NCBI RefSeq assembly: GCF_002099195.1
Contig: NZ_NBYX01000012.1
Coordinates: forward strand, 878-64,877
Origin: Burkholderia puraquae
GTDB lineage: Bacteria; Pseudomonadota; Gammaproteobacteria; Burkholderiales; Burkholderiaceae
DNA: 64,000 bases
Direction of reading: 5' to 3'
Shown here: positions 25,428 to 34,794 of the stretch, piece after piece
How positions within the stretch are numbered: position 1 is the stretch's first letter
How the letters are laid out: the number at the start of each line of letters is the position of its first letter
Position numbers and translations under genes: made by a program
Notes under the pieces: model-generated
The model's database searches: none
The model's input: only the letters and a program-made list of their open reading frames with translations
Told to the model about the DNA's origin: nothing

Positions 25428-26837
25428 TCAGCGCGCCGCGAGCCATGCATCGACCCGCGCGAGCCCGGCGCGCAGCGCCTCGAGCAGCGCCGCGTTGCCG
25501 GCGAGCGAGCCCCACAGCGCGCGGCTGGCGCACAGCGCGACGACCGGGTCGTCGGCCGCGGGATGGCCGGACCCGACGATCGCGCGCGCGGCGTTTTCGT
25601 CCATCACGCCGTCCTGGTACTCATATGGCAAGGTGCCGCGCGCCCAGCGTTCGAGAAAGCGCAGGAACAGCGCAGGCAGCACGGCGGTGGCGACCGGCGC
25701 CGCGCCGCGCGCGAACGATTCGGCGAGCGTTGGCGCGATGAAGCCGGGGATCTTCGAGAAGCCGTCGGCGGCGACGCGCTGGTTCGTGTCGAGCACGTAC
25801 GGGTTGCCGAAGCGTTCGAGCACGACGTCGCGGTAGCGCGCGAGATCGAGCGGGCTGGGCGTGAGGCACGGGATCACGTCCAGCGTCACGTAGTCGTGCG
25901 CGAAGCGGCGGATCGCCGCGTCGTGCGTGCCTTCGTGGATGTACGTGTGGCCTGCGAGCGTGCCGGCCCACGCGATGCAGCTGTGCGTCGCGTTGAGGAT
26001 GCGGATCTTCGCTTCCTCGTACGGGTGCACGTCGTCGACGAGTTCGGCGCCGGCCAGCTCCCAGCGCGGCCGGCCGGCCGCGAAGCGGTCCTCGATCACC
26101 CACTGGATGAACGATTCGCCCATCACCGGGCATGCGTCGTCGATGCCGGTGGCCGCCAGCACGCGCTCGCGCACGTCGGCGGTCGGGCGCGGCGTGATGC
26201 GGTCGACCATCGCGCTCGGCGTCGCGACGTGCGCATCGAACCACGCGAGCAGGTCGGCCTGCCCGCGGCGTTCGAGGAATTCGCGCATCCCCGCGCGAAA
26301 GCGCGCGCCGTTGTTGCGCAGGTTATCGCAGCTCTGCAGCGTGAGCGGGCCCGCGCCGCGCTTCACGCGTTCGGCGAGCAGCGCCGCGAGCGCGCCGTAC
26401 AGCGTCGTGCGCGCGCCCTGCAGGTCGGCCGCGAGATCGGCGTTCGCGATGTCGAGCCGGTTGTGTTCGTCGAGGTAGTAGCCGCCTTCGGTGACGGTGA
26501 ACGACACGATCCGGCACGCCGGATCGGCGCCGGCGTCGATCAGCGCGGCGAGGTCGATCGACCACGGCAGCACGCGCGTGATCGCGCGAATCGTCTCGTA
26601 CGCGCGCTCGCCTTGCGGCGTGACGGTTTCGAGCGTGTAGGCGCCGTGCTGCGCGGCGAGTGCGTCCATCGTCGCGCGCATGTCGTCGCGGATGTTGCCG
26701 ACGGTCAGCGACCAGCGCTCGTCGGCCGGGACGGCCGCGTTCACGCGATGCAGATACCACGCCTGGTGCGCGCGGTGAAACGAGCCCGCGCCGATGTGCA
26801 GCAGCACGGGCGCGCGGGCGGAGGGCGATTCGCTCAT
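25428..26837 (-). CDS. dalD: D-arabinitol 4-dehydrogenase (mannitol dehydrogenase family)
   Basis: This is a 469-residue polyol-specific long-chain dehydrogenase, without zinc. The Rossmann start is L-L-H-I-G-A-G-S-F-H-R-A-H-Q-A-W-Y-L. Family core elements are S-F-T-V-T-E-G-G-Y-Y, L-Q-S-C-D-N-L-R-N-N-G and the catalytic K-I-R-I-L-N-A-T-H-S near residue 270. It oxidises D-arabinitol (or mannitol) with NAD; the adjacent xylulokinase favours D-arabinitol to D-xylulose. A GGAGAC ribosome site lies before the ATG. It is first gene of the dalD-xylB-sorC operon, directly downstream of three operator repeats. Mannitol/fructose activity is common in this family and cannot be excluded. Confidence 0.92.
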   Translation of the reverse strand: MSESPSARAPVLLHIGAGSFHRAHQAWYLHRVNAAVPADERWSLTVGNIRDDMRATMDALAAQHGAYTLETVTPQGERAYETIRAITRVLPWSIDLAALIDAGADPACRIVSFTVTEGGYYLDEHNRLDIANADLAADLQGARTTLYGALAALLAERVKRGAGPLTLQSCDNLRNNGARFRAGMREFLERRGQADLLAWFDAHVATPSAMVDRITPRPTADVRERVLAATGIDDACPVMGESFIQWVIEDRFAAGRPRWELAGAELVDDVHPYEEAKIRILNATHSCIAWAGTLAGHTYIHEGTHDAAIRRFAHDYVTLDVIPCLTPSPLDLARYRDVVLERFGNPYVLDTNQRVAADGFSKIPGFIAPTLAESFARGAAPVATAVLPALFLRFLERWARGTLPYEYQDGVMDENAARAIVGSGHPAADDPVVALCASRALWGSLAGNAALLEALRAGLARVDAWLAAR

Positions 26838-26872
26838 CCGGTGTCTCCTGTTCGTGCCTGACTCTTTCCAGT

Positions 26873-26939
26873 CGAATACGATCGACGTGATCGCCGAATA
26901 CGATCATTTGCTCTTTGTGTGAGCGAATGATCGTATTCG
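26873..26939. promoter_or_regulatory. SorC-type operator array upstream of dalD
   Basis: CGAATACGATC occurs at 26873 and again at 26895, two helical turns apart. From 26895 to 26939 there is a near-perfect inverted repeat: CGAATACGATCATTTG, a 13-base spacer, then CGAATGATCGTATTCG (15 of 16 pairing). The core CGATCA-N21-TGATCG is shared with the site before the SDR operon at 10918-10952. It begins about 36 bases upstream of the dalD ATG. Confidence 0.8.
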
Positions 26940-27036
26940 GGCGAGCGAAAGTCAAGGCGGGGAACCGGCATTTCGATGGTGCGCTGCGGCGGCGCGCGGG
27001 CAGGGGGGGCGCGGTCGGCCGGTGGGGGAAGCGCCG

Positions 27037-27948
27037 TCAGCGTCCTTCGCGCGTCAACGCGACGAGCTCCTCGAGCAGCTTGCCGGCCGGCCCCGGCAGG
27101 ATGCCGTGGCGGCGCCGGAACGCGGTGAGCGTGCGCACCGCGACGACCTCGCGCATCGGCAGCGTATCGATCGTGCCGGCGCGCTGCTCGGCGCCGTACA
27201 TCGGCTCGGCCATCCAGCTGAGGAAGCCGGCATGCGCGACGAGGCTCTTCAGCGTCGTGACCGAGCGCGTCTCGACCGCGATGTCGGGCAGCACGAGCCC
27301 GTGCGCGTCGAAGGTCGCGCGCATATGGTCGAACGGCGCGGTGCCGCGCGGCGGAATCGCCCAGCGCGCGTGCAGCGTATCGGCGAGCGTCGGCGCGCGG
27401 CCGAGCGCGCGCAGCGGATGGTGCGGCGCCGCAACGATATGGCTGCGATCTTCCCAGCGGCACTCGGGAATCGCGACGATTTCGTCCGTGTCGGGCCCGT
27501 GCGCGGACAGCGCAAGATCGATCTCGTGCTTGTTCAGCCCTTCCGCGAGCCGGTCCCACACGCCTTCGATGATCTGGACGCGCAGGTTCGGCCAGCGGTC
27601 GAGCACGCGGCCCACCGCCACCGGCAGCACGAGGCTCGCGATGCTGCCCACCGTGCCGACCTTGATCGTGCCCTTCGCGAAGCCGCGCATCGCGTCGAGT
27701 TCCTCGCGCGCGTGCTCGGCCTCGTGCTGCAGCAGCGTCGCATGCGGCAGCAGCGCCTCGCCGAACGCGGTGAGCTGCACGCCCTTCGAGTGGCGCTCGA
27801 ACAAGGGGGCACCGATCTGGTCCTCGAGCCGTTTCAGGATCCGGCTCAGTGCCGGCTGCGTCACGTGCAGCGCGTCGGCGGCGCGGCCGAGGCTGCCGAA
27901 CGCGACGATCGTCGTGAAGGCGCGCAATTGTCGGAGATCGAATGTCAT
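27037..27948 (-). CDS. LysR-family regulator of the benzoylformate cluster
   Basis: This is a 303-residue LysR-type regulator. The HTH L-R-Q-L-R-A-F-T-T-I-V-A-F-G-S-L-G-R-A-A, then V-T-Q-P-A-L-S-R-I-L-K-R-L-E, is followed by an effector domain. It is transcribed away from mdlC, with a 99-base intergenic region carrying a perfect inverted repeat. It should activate the mdlC operon in response to an aromatic 2-oxoacid or related compound, by the usual LysR arrangement; this is inference from position. Confidence 0.9.
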   Translation of the reverse strand: MTFDLRQLRAFTTIVAFGSLGRAADALHVTQPALSRILKRLEDQIGAPLFERHSKGVQLTAFGEALLPHATLLQHEAEHAREELDAMRGFAKGTIKVGTVGSIASLVLPVAVGRVLDRWPNLRVQIIEGVWDRLAEGLNKHEIDLALSAHGPDTDEIVAIPECRWEDRSHIVAAPHHPLRALGRAPTLADTLHARWAIPPRGTAPFDHMRATFDAHGLVLPDIAVETRSVTTLKSLVAHAGFLSWMAEPMYGAEQRAGTIDTLPMREVVAVRTLTAFRRRHGILPGPAGKLLEELVALTREGR

Positions 27949-27978
27949 GCCGGAATGTAATGGCTTATCGCAAAAAAT

Positions 27979-28013
27979 ACAGTATCCGAGAATGGCTTGC
28001 GCTTCGATACTGT
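27979..28013. promoter_or_regulatory. LysR operator between regulator and mdlC
   Basis: ACAGTATC and GATACTGT form a perfect 8-bp inverted repeat with a 19-base spacer, between the divergent LysR gene and mdlC. It ends 34 bases before the mdlC ATG. Two half-sites separated by two turns fit a LysR tetramer. Confidence 0.6.
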
Positions 28014-28047
28014 GGAAACCGCCAAGTCATCGAGGAGACACCCGAGC

Positions 28048-29655
28048 ATGTCCGGCCATCCGCCCCCTTCCGCCGCATCGATCACCGTTCGCGATGCGGT
28101 CATCGACCTGCTTCGCCAGTTCGGCATCGACCGCGTGTTCGGCAATCCCGGCTCGACCGAGCTGCCGATGTTCCGCGACTTCCCGGACGATTTCCGCTAC
28201 GTGCTCGGCTTGCACGAAGCCGTCGTGGTCGGGATGGCCGACGGCCATGCGCAGGCCACCGGCAATGCGGCGGTCGTCAACCTGCATTCGGCGGCGGGTG
28301 TCGGCAACGCGATGGGCAATCTCTTCACCGCATTCAAGAACCGCACGCCGCTGATCGTCACTGCGGGCCAGCAGGCGCGCGCCATCCTGCCGTTCGACCC
28401 GTTCCTCGGCGCGACGCAGGCCGCCGAGCTGCCGAAGCCGTACGTGAAGTGGAGCATCGAGCCCGCACGCGCGCAGGACGTGCCGGCCGCGATCGCGCGT
28501 GCGTACCGCATCGCGATGCAGGAACCGCGCGGCCCCGTGTTCGTGTCGATTCCGGTCGACGACTGGGACCAGCCGGCCGAGCTGCTGCCGCGGCGCAACG
28601 TCAGCAGCGTCGTGCGGCCGGATCCGGACGCGCTCGCGCGGCTCGGCGACACGCTCGACGCCGCACGGCGTCCTGCGTTCGTGGTCGGGGCGGCCGTCGA
28701 TCGCGCCGGGGCGTGGGACGAGGTCGTGCGGCTCGCCGAGCGGCACCGTGCACGCGTGTACGTCGCACCGATGTCGGGGCGCTGCAGTTTCCCCGAGGAC
28801 CATCCGCTGTTCGCCGGCTTCCTGTCCGCGATCCGCGAGAAGATCGTCGCGCGGCTCGACGGGCACGACCTCGTGTTCGCGTTCGGCGCGCCCGCGTTCA
28901 CCTATCACATCGAGGGTTTCGGCCCGCACGTGCCGACGGGCGCGACGCTCGTGCAACTCGTCGACGATCCCGGCATCGCCGCTTGGACGCCGTCGGGCGA
29001 TGCGGTCGTCGGCAACCTGCGGCTCGCCGCGCGCGACCTGCTCGCGCGCCCGGCGCCGCCCGAGCGGCCGATGCCCCCGCCGCGGCCGCCGCGTGCGCGC
29101 GTCGAACCGCCTGCCGCCGGCGAGCGCATGCCGGTTGCGTTCGCGCTGCAGACGCTCGCCGACGTGCGCGACGCGCACGACATCGTCGTCGAGGAAGCGC
29201 CAAGCGCTCGGTCCGTGATGCAGGACCACCTGCCGTTCACGCGCAGCGGCACGTTCTACACGATGGACAGCGGCGGGCTCGGCTACGGGATGCCGGCCGC
29301 CGTCGGCGTCGCGCTCGCGCAGCCGGGCCGGCGCGTGATCGGGCTGATCGGCGACGGTTCGAGCCTGTATTCGATCCAGGCCTTGTGGAGCGCCGCGCAA
29401 TTGAAGCTTCCGATCACGTTCGTGATCCTGAACAATCGCCGTTACGCAGCGCTGCAGGATTTCGCGCCCGTATTCGGCTTCGGCCCGGACGACCCCGTGC
29501 AGGGCACCGATCTGCCGAACCTGGATTTCGTCGCGCTCGCGCAAGGGATGGGATGCCGCGGCGTGCGCGTGACTGCTGCCGAACACCTGCGCGACACGCT
29601 GACCGACGCGCTGCGCGCCGCGACGCCGGTCGTCGTCGAAGTCGAGATTGCCTGA
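28048..29655 (+). CDS. mdlC: Benzoylformate decarboxylase
   Basis: This is a 535-residue thiamine-diphosphate enzyme converting benzoylformate (phenylglyoxylate) to benzaldehyde and CO2. It keeps the residues known from the Pseudomonas putida enzyme: Ser36 in G-N-P-G-S, Glu57 in L-H-E-A-V-V-V-G, His80 in L-H-S-A-A-G, and a second His, His287, in A-P-A-F-T-Y-H. The cofactor motif G-D-G-S...N-N is near residues 435-462. Those two His distinguish it from acetolactate synthases. GAGGAGA precedes the ATG. It is first gene of an operon with an aldehyde dehydrogenase. No mandelate dehydrogenase or racemase is adjacent, so the substrate may be phenylglyoxylate from elsewhere or a ring-substituted analogue. 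Confidence 0.9.
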   Translation: MSGHPPPSAASITVRDAVIDLLRQFGIDRVFGNPGSTELPMFRDFPDDFRYVLGLHEAVVVGMADGHAQATGNAAVVNLHSAAGVGNAMGNLFTAFKNRTPLIVTAGQQARAILPFDPFLGATQAAELPKPYVKWSIEPARAQDVPAAIARAYRIAMQEPRGPVFVSIPVDDWDQPAELLPRRNVSSVVRPDPDALARLGDTLDAARRPAFVVGAAVDRAGAWDEVVRLAERHRARVYVAPMSGRCSFPEDHPLFAGFLSAIREKIVARLDGHDLVFAFGAPAFTYHIEGFGPHVPTGATLVQLVDDPGIAAWTPSGDAVVGNLRLAARDLLARPAPPERPMPPPRPPRARVEPPAAGERMPVAFALQTLADVRDAHDIVVEEAPSARSVMQDHLPFTRSGTFYTMDSGGLGYGMPAAVGVALAQPGRRVIGLIGDGSSLYSIQALWSAAQLKLPITFVILNNRRYAALQDFAPVFGFGPDDPVQGTDLPNLDFVALAQGMGCRGVRVTAAEHLRDTLTDALRAATPVVVEVEIA

Positions 29656-29684
29656 CGCGCGGTGCGCGTCTTTCCGGAGATTCC

Positions 29685-31136
29685 ATGCAAACCGTATCGA
29701 TGCTGATCGGCGGCGAACGCCGTCATTCATCCAGCGGCGCGACCTTCGTGCGCCGCAATCCGCTCGACGGCGAGATCGCGTCCGCAGCGCCTGCGTGCAC
29801 CGTCGACGATGCGCGTGCGGCGGCCGACGCGGCCGCCCGCGCGTTTCCCGACTGGGCCGCGCTCGGCCCCGGCGCGCGCCGCGCGCTGCTGCTGAAGGCC
29901 GCCGCCGCGCTCGAAGCGAAGCACGAGCAGTTCGTCGCCGCGATGGCGGCCGAGACGGGCGCGTCCGCGTTGTGGGCCGGCTTCAACGTGCAGCTTGCCG
30001 CGAGCGGGCTCGTCGAGGCCGCGTCGCTGACCACGCAGGTCGGCGGCGAGCTGATTCCGTCCGACGTGCCCGGTTCGCTCGCGATGGGCGTACGGCAGCC
30101 GGCCGGTGTGGTGCTCGGCATCGCGCCGTGGAACGCGCCGGTGATCCTCGCGACCCGCGCGCTCGCACTGCCGCTCGCGTGCGGCAACACGGTCGTGCTG
30201 AAGGGCTCGGAGCTGTGCCCCGTCACGCACGGGCTGATCGTCGAGGCGCTGCAGGAGGCCGGGTTGCCGGCGGGCGTCGTCAACTTCGTGACGAACGCGC
30301 CCGAGGACGCAGGTGCCATCGTCGATGCGTTGATCGCGCATCCGGCCGTGCGCCGCGTGAATTTCACGGGCTCGACGCGCGTTGGCCGGATCGTCGCCGA
30401 AGCCTGCGCGCGTCACCTGAAACCGTCGGTGCTGGAACTCGGCGGCAAGGCGCCGTTCGTCGTGCTCGACGATGCGGATCTCGATGCGGCGGTGGCGGCG
30501 GCCGCGTTCGGCGCGTTCGCGAATTCCGGGCAGATCTGCATGTCGACCGAACGCATCGTCGTCGACGCATCGATTGCCGATGCGTTCGTCGCGAAGCTCG
30601 CCGACAAGGCCGCATCGCTGCCGCTCGGCGATCCCCGCAACGGGCCCGTCGTGCTCGGTTCGCTGATCGACATGAAGGCCGTCGAGCGCTGCAACGCGCT
30701 CATCGACGATGCGCTCGCGCAGGGCGCGACGCTCGTGTGCGGCGGCAAGGCCGGCAGCACGCTGTTCCCGGCCACGCTGCTCGACCATGTGACGCCGGCG
30801 ATGCGCATCTATGCGGAGGAATCGTTCGGCCCGGTGAAGGGCATCGTACGCGTCGATGGCGAGGACGCCGCGATCCGTTGCGCGAACGACAACGCGTTCG
30901 GGTTGGCGTCGGCCGTGTTCAGCCGCGATGTCGCGCGGGCGATGCGCGTCGCGGCACGCATCGAATCGGGCATCTGCCACGTGAACGGTCCGACCGTGCA
31001 CGACGAGGCGCAGATGCCGTTCGGCGGCGTGAAGGACAGCGGCTTCGGCCACTTCGGCGGCAAGGCCGGCATCGCGGCGTTCACGGACCTGCGCTGGATC
31101 ACGGTGCAGACGGCACCGCGTCACTATCCGTTCTGA
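29685..31136 (+). CDS. Aromatic aldehyde dehydrogenase (benzaldehyde/vanillin type)
   Basis: This is a 483-residue NAD(P)-dependent aldehyde dehydrogenase. The nucleotide region has P-W-N-A-P-V-I-L, the base Glu lies in L-E-L-G-G-K-A-P near residue 250, and the catalytic Cys in F-A-N-S-G-Q-I-C-M-S-T-E near 285. The motif set is that of salicylaldehyde/vanillin/benzaldehyde dehydrogenases. Directly after mdlC, 29 bases on with a GGAG site, it should oxidise the aldehyde formed by decarboxylation to the aromatic acid. Confidence 0.92.
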   Translation: MQTVSMLIGGERRHSSSGATFVRRNPLDGEIASAAPACTVDDARAAADAAARAFPDWAALGPGARRALLLKAAAALEAKHEQFVAAMAAETGASALWAGFNVQLAASGLVEAASLTTQVGGELIPSDVPGSLAMGVRQPAGVVLGIAPWNAPVILATRALALPLACGNTVVLKGSELCPVTHGLIVEALQEAGLPAGVVNFVTNAPEDAGAIVDALIAHPAVRRVNFTGSTRVGRIVAEACARHLKPSVLELGGKAPFVVLDDADLDAAVAAAAFGAFANSGQICMSTERIVVDASIADAFVAKLADKAASLPLGDPRNGPVVLGSLIDMKAVERCNALIDDALAQGATLVCGGKAGSTLFPATLLDHVTPAMRIYAEESFGPVKGIVRVDGEDAAIRCANDNAFGLASAVFSRDVARAMRVAARIESGICHVNGPTVHDEAQMPFGGVKDSGFGHFGGKAGIAAFTDLRWITVQTAPRHYPF

Positions 31137-31150
31137 CGAGGCCGCCGACG

Positions 31151-32095
31151 ATGAAGATTGCGATTCTGGGCGCGGGCGCGATGGGCTCGCTGTTCGGCGG
31201 GCTGCTGGCCGAAAGCGGCGAGGCCGTCACGCTGATCGACGTGAATGATGGGCATCTCGATGCGATCCGCCGCGACGGGCTGCGTCTCGATGACGATCGC
31301 GGTGAACGCCGCATTCGCGCATTGCGGGCCGTCCGGCCGGAAGCCGCGAATGCGGACGCAGCCGCCTCGCCCGATACACCGTTCGACCTGCTGATCGTCT
31401 TCACGAAATCGCTGCACACGCGCCACGCGCTGGACGGCGTGCGCGCGCTGCTGAGCCCCTACACGTACGTGCTGACGCTGCAGAACGGGCTCGGCAACGT
31501 CGAGACGCTGAACGCGTTCGTGCCGATCGAGCGTATTCTCGTCGGCGTCACGACCTGGCCGGCCGATCTTGCCGGGCCTGGTCATGTGCATTCGCACGGC
31601 GCGGGCGTCGTCAGGATGATGACGGCCGACGGCGCGGAGCGCCCGTTCGCGGCAGCCGTCGCCGACGCGCTGTCGCGCGCGGGGCTGGCGTGCTCGCTCG
31701 ATGACGACGTATGGGCCGCGATCTGGGAGAAGGTCGCGTTCAACGCGGCGCTCAACACGCTGTGCGCGGTGACGCGCTGCACGGTCGACCAGCTCGGCGA
31801 ACATCACGACGGCCCAAGGATCGCGCAGGCGATCGCCGCCGAGACGGCGGCCGTCGCGCGCGCGAAGGGAATCGCGGTCGACGGAGAACGCATCGCGCGC
31901 AACGTCGAGCATGCGATCCGCGAGCATCGCGGCCATCGCCCGTCGATGCTGCAGGACGTGCTCGCGGGCCGTCGCACCGAGATCGACGCGATCAGCGGCA
32001 AGGTCGTTGCGGCTGCGCGCGAGGCAGGCGTCGCGGTGCCGCATGCCGAGACGCTGCTCGCGCTCGTCCGGCTGATCGATGCGCGCGTGAACTGA
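31151..32095 (+). CDS. Ketopantoate reductase family (PanE/ApbA-like) protein
   Basis: This is a 314-residue NADPH-dependent 2-oxoacid reductase of the PanE/ApbA fold. The N-terminal Rossmann is I-A-I-L-G-A-G-A-M-G-S-L-F-G, the catalytic Lys lies in I-W-E-K-V-A-F-N-A near residue 195 with N-x-L-C, and the C-terminal half has the expected helices with R-P-S-M-L-Q-D. Canonical PanE makes pantoate for CoA. Inside an aromatic catabolic operon, 14 bases after the aldehyde dehydrogenase, it may instead interconvert a 2-oxoacid and 2-hydroxyacid such as benzoylformate and mandelate. Both readings are possible; the fold is certain. Confidence 0.85.
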   Translation: MKIAILGAGAMGSLFGGLLAESGEAVTLIDVNDGHLDAIRRDGLRLDDDRGERRIRALRAVRPEAANADAAASPDTPFDLLIVFTKSLHTRHALDGVRALLSPYTYVLTLQNGLGNVETLNAFVPIERILVGVTTWPADLAGPGHVHSHGAGVVRMMTADGAERPFAAAVADALSRAGLACSLDDDVWAAIWEKVAFNAALNTLCAVTRCTVDQLGEHHDGPRIAQAIAAETAAVARAKGIAVDGERIARNVEHAIREHRGHRPSMLQDVLAGRRTEIDAISGKVVAAAREAGVAVPHAETLLALVRLIDARVN

Positions 32096-32355
32096 GCGGG
32101 AAGCCGGCGACGGGCTGGCGTCGCATGACGAGACCGGCTTGGGCGCGAGCCAGGGTGCCGGAGAAATCGATTGGACACGGGGCCGTATCCGGCACGGGCA
32201 CACCGATGCCGGTCGGCCGCGAAACACGAGATCCGGGCACGCGCGAGCGCGCCAGCCCGGGCAACCGGAGACGCAATGAAAGCCATCGAATGCCGTTGTC
32301 TTGCCGCACGCCGCGCGCGCACGTTGCCGCCCAAGCGCGGCGCCCGGGAGGTCGC

Positions 32356-33753
32356 ATGAGCACACGCGACGGATTGCAGTCGCCGTCAATCGACATCGGC
32401 GCAACACTCGACGACGGGCCGTTCACGACGATGCAGCGCTGCGTGGTGCTGCTTGCCGCGCTCGCGATCGTGCTCGACGGCTTCGACGGCCAGCTGATCG
32501 GTTTCGCGATTCCGGTGCTGATCCGCGAATGGGGCATCACGCGTGGCGCATTCGCACCGGCGGTGGCGGCCGGACTGATCGGGATGGGCATCGGCAGCGC
32601 GTGCGCGGGGATCGTCGCGGACCGCTTCGGCCGCCGCCAGGCCGTGATCGGCAGCGTGTTCCTGTTCGGTATCGCGACCTGCGCGATCGGCTTCGCACCG
32701 GACGTCAAGGCGATCGCGGTGTTGCGCTTCGTCGCGGGGCTCGGGATTGGCGGTGCATTGCCGACGGCCACGACGATGACGGCCGAATACACGCCCGCGC
32801 GGCGCCGCACGATGATGGTGACCGCGACGATCGTCTGCGTGCCGCTCGGCGGGATGCTGGCCGGCCTGTTCGCGCACGAGGTGCTGCCGCGCTACGGCTG
32901 GCGCGGGCTGTTCTTCGCAGGAGGCACATTGCCGCTCGTGCTCGGCTTCGTGCTCGTGCGTGCGCTGCCCGAATCGCCGCGCTATCTCGCGCGGCGCCCC
33001 GCGCGCTGGCCGGAGCTCGGCGCGCTGCTCGCCAGGATGGAGCGGCCCGTCGCGCCGGGCACCGTATTTACCGACATGAAGGATGCACGCGCGGCAGGCG
33101 GCCGCAGCGGCTTCGGCGCACTGTTCGAAAGCGGTCAGGCGCGCGACACGATCGCGCTGTGGTGCGCGTTCTTCATGTGTCTGCTCGCCGTGTATGCGGC
33201 GTTCAGCTGGCTGCCGACGATGCTGGCGGCGAGCGGGCTGAGCGTGTCGGTCGCGGGTTCCGGGCTCACTGCATACAACCTCGGCGGCGTGATCGGCGCG
33301 CTGCTGTGCGCGTGGACGATCGCGCATGCGGGGTCGCGCTGGCCGCTCGTGCTGTGCAGCATCGGCGGCGCGGCGAGCGCGGTGTGGCTGATGGGTGTCG
33401 ACGCAAGCCGCCATACGGGCTGGCTGATCGTCGGGCTCGGCCTGCACGGGCTGTTCGTGAACGCGGTGCAATCGACGATGTATGCGCTCTGTGCGTACAT
33501 CTACCCGACGGCCGTGCGCGCGACGGGCACGGCGAGCGCACTCGCGTTCGGCCGGCTTGGCGCAATCCTCAGCGCGTTCGCGGGCGCGATCGTGATCACC
33601 ACGGGCGGCGCCGTGGCCTACCTGACGATGCTGGCGATCGCGATGGGGGTTGTCTGCGTCGCGCTGCTCGTCGTGCGACGGCATATTCCGCGACTTTCAG
33701 GTGCGGCAGTGCAGCCGCGCGAAGGGGAGGAGCTGGCCCGCACGTCGTCCTGA
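32356..33753 (+). CDS. MFS aromatic acid:H+ symporter (AAHS family)
   Basis: This is a 465-residue permease with 12 segments. The AAHS signature D-G-F-D-G-Q-L-I-G-F-A-I-P lies in segment 1, with the essential Asp residues, and D-R-F-G-R-R-Q in loop 2-3 is the MFS motif. Members such as PcaK and BenK import benzoate or 4-hydroxybenzoate. As last gene of the mdlC cluster it probably imports the aromatic oxoacid. The 260-base gap upstream (32096-32355) has no gene and no clear promoter, so the gene may be read from the operon promoter or its own. GGGAGG precedes the ATG. Confidence 0.9.
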   Translation: MSTRDGLQSPSIDIGATLDDGPFTTMQRCVVLLAALAIVLDGFDGQLIGFAIPVLIREWGITRGAFAPAVAAGLIGMGIGSACAGIVADRFGRRQAVIGSVFLFGIATCAIGFAPDVKAIAVLRFVAGLGIGGALPTATTMTAEYTPARRRTMMVTATIVCVPLGGMLAGLFAHEVLPRYGWRGLFFAGGTLPLVLGFVLVRALPESPRYLARRPARWPELGALLARMERPVAPGTVFTDMKDARAAGGRSGFGALFESGQARDTIALWCAFFMCLLAVYAAFSWLPTMLAASGLSVSVAGSGLTAYNLGGVIGALLCAWTIAHAGSRWPLVLCSIGGAASAVWLMGVDASRHTGWLIVGLGLHGLFVNAVQSTMYALCAYIYPTAVRATGTASALAFGRLGAILSAFAGAIVITTGGAVAYLTMLAIAMGVVCVALLVVRRHIPRLSGAAVQPREGEELARTSS

Positions 33754-33783
33754 CGGCGCGCGGGCGCGGGGGCGAGTCGTGCG

Positions 33784-34731
33784 TTACAGCGTGGTGCGCA
33801 CGTGCCAGAGCTCGGGGAACAGCACGACGTCGAGCATCTTGCGCAGGTACGGCGCACCGCTCGTGCCGCCGGTGCCTTGCTTGAAGCCGATGATGCGCTC
33901 GACGGTCGTCACGTGACGGAAGCGCCACTGGCGGAACGCATCCTCGAGATCGACGAGCTCTTCGGCCATCTCGTAGAGCTCCCAGTACTGCTGCGGGTGA
34001 CGGTACACCTCGAGCCACGCGGCTTCGACCGTCTCGTCATGCCGTGTCGGCTGCGTCCAGTCGCGCTCGAGCCGCTCCGCCGCGATCGGGAAGCCGCGCC
34101 GCGCGAGCAGGCGCACGACTTCATCGTAGAACGACGGCGCCTCGAGCGTTGCGCGTACCTGTTCGAGGATGTCGGGCCGGTGGGCATGCGGCTGCAGCAT
34201 CTGCGCGTTCTTGTTGCCGAGCAGGAATTCGAGCTGCCGATACTGGTAAGACTGGAAGCCGGACGACTGCCCGAGATACGGCCGCATTGCCGAATACTCG
34301 GACGGCGTCATCGTCGACAGCACGTTCCACGCCTGCACCAGCTGCTCGAGGATGCGCGACACGCGCGCGAGCATCTTGAACGCGGGCGGCAGCGCGTCGG
34401 TCCGCACCGCGTCGAGTGCGCCGCGCAGCTCGAACAGCGCGAGCTTCATCCACAGCTCGCTCGTCTGATGCTGGATGATGAACAGCATCTCGTTGTGGTC
34501 GGGCGACAGCGGATGCTGCGCGTCGAGGATCGAATTGAGCGACAGGTAGTCGCCGTAGCTCATCGACTTCGAGAAATCGAGCTGCGCGTCGTGCCAGCCG
34601 GCATCGCCGGGCACGTGCGGCGCTTCGTGCGCGGCATGGGCCGGTTGTGCCGAATGCGCGGCGCGTGCGCCCGAGAACGGGCAGCCCGCCGGCGCGTCGT
34701 TGCCGGGCGGCTGCATATGACCAGAATTCAC
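33784..34731 (-). CDS. kynA: Tryptophan 2,3-dioxygenase
   Basis: This cytoplasmic haem enzyme opens the indole ring of L-tryptophan to N-formylkynurenine. It is a 315-residue protein with a variable His/Ala-rich N-terminus of about 45 residues. Then come the conserved M-S-Y-G-D-Y-L, H-Q-T-S-E-L-W-M-K-L (active-site His), W-R-F-R-H-V-T-T-V-E-R-I-I-G (proximal haem His) and G-T-G-G-T-S-G-A-P-Y-L-R (substrate-carboxylate loop). It is the last gene of the kynB-kynU-kynA operon, 63 bases after kynU. Confidence 0.97.
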   Translation of the reverse strand: MNSGHMQPPGNDAPAGCPFSGARAAHSAQPAHAAHEAPHVPGDAGWHDAQLDFSKSMSYGDYLSLNSILDAQHPLSPDHNEMLFIIQHQTSELWMKLALFELRGALDAVRTDALPPAFKMLARVSRILEQLVQAWNVLSTMTPSEYSAMRPYLGQSSGFQSYQYRQLEFLLGNKNAQMLQPHAHRPDILEQVRATLEAPSFYDEVVRLLARRGFPIAAERLERDWTQPTRHDETVEAAWLEVYRHPQQYWELYEMAEELVDLEDAFRQWRFRHVTTVERIIGFKQGTGGTSGAPYLRKMLDVVLFPELWHVRTTL

Positions 34732-34794
34732 GTCTCTCTCCAGATTTGAATGATGGGGTGCTGCGCGCGGTTCGCGCGCGCCGGGCGAGGCCGG

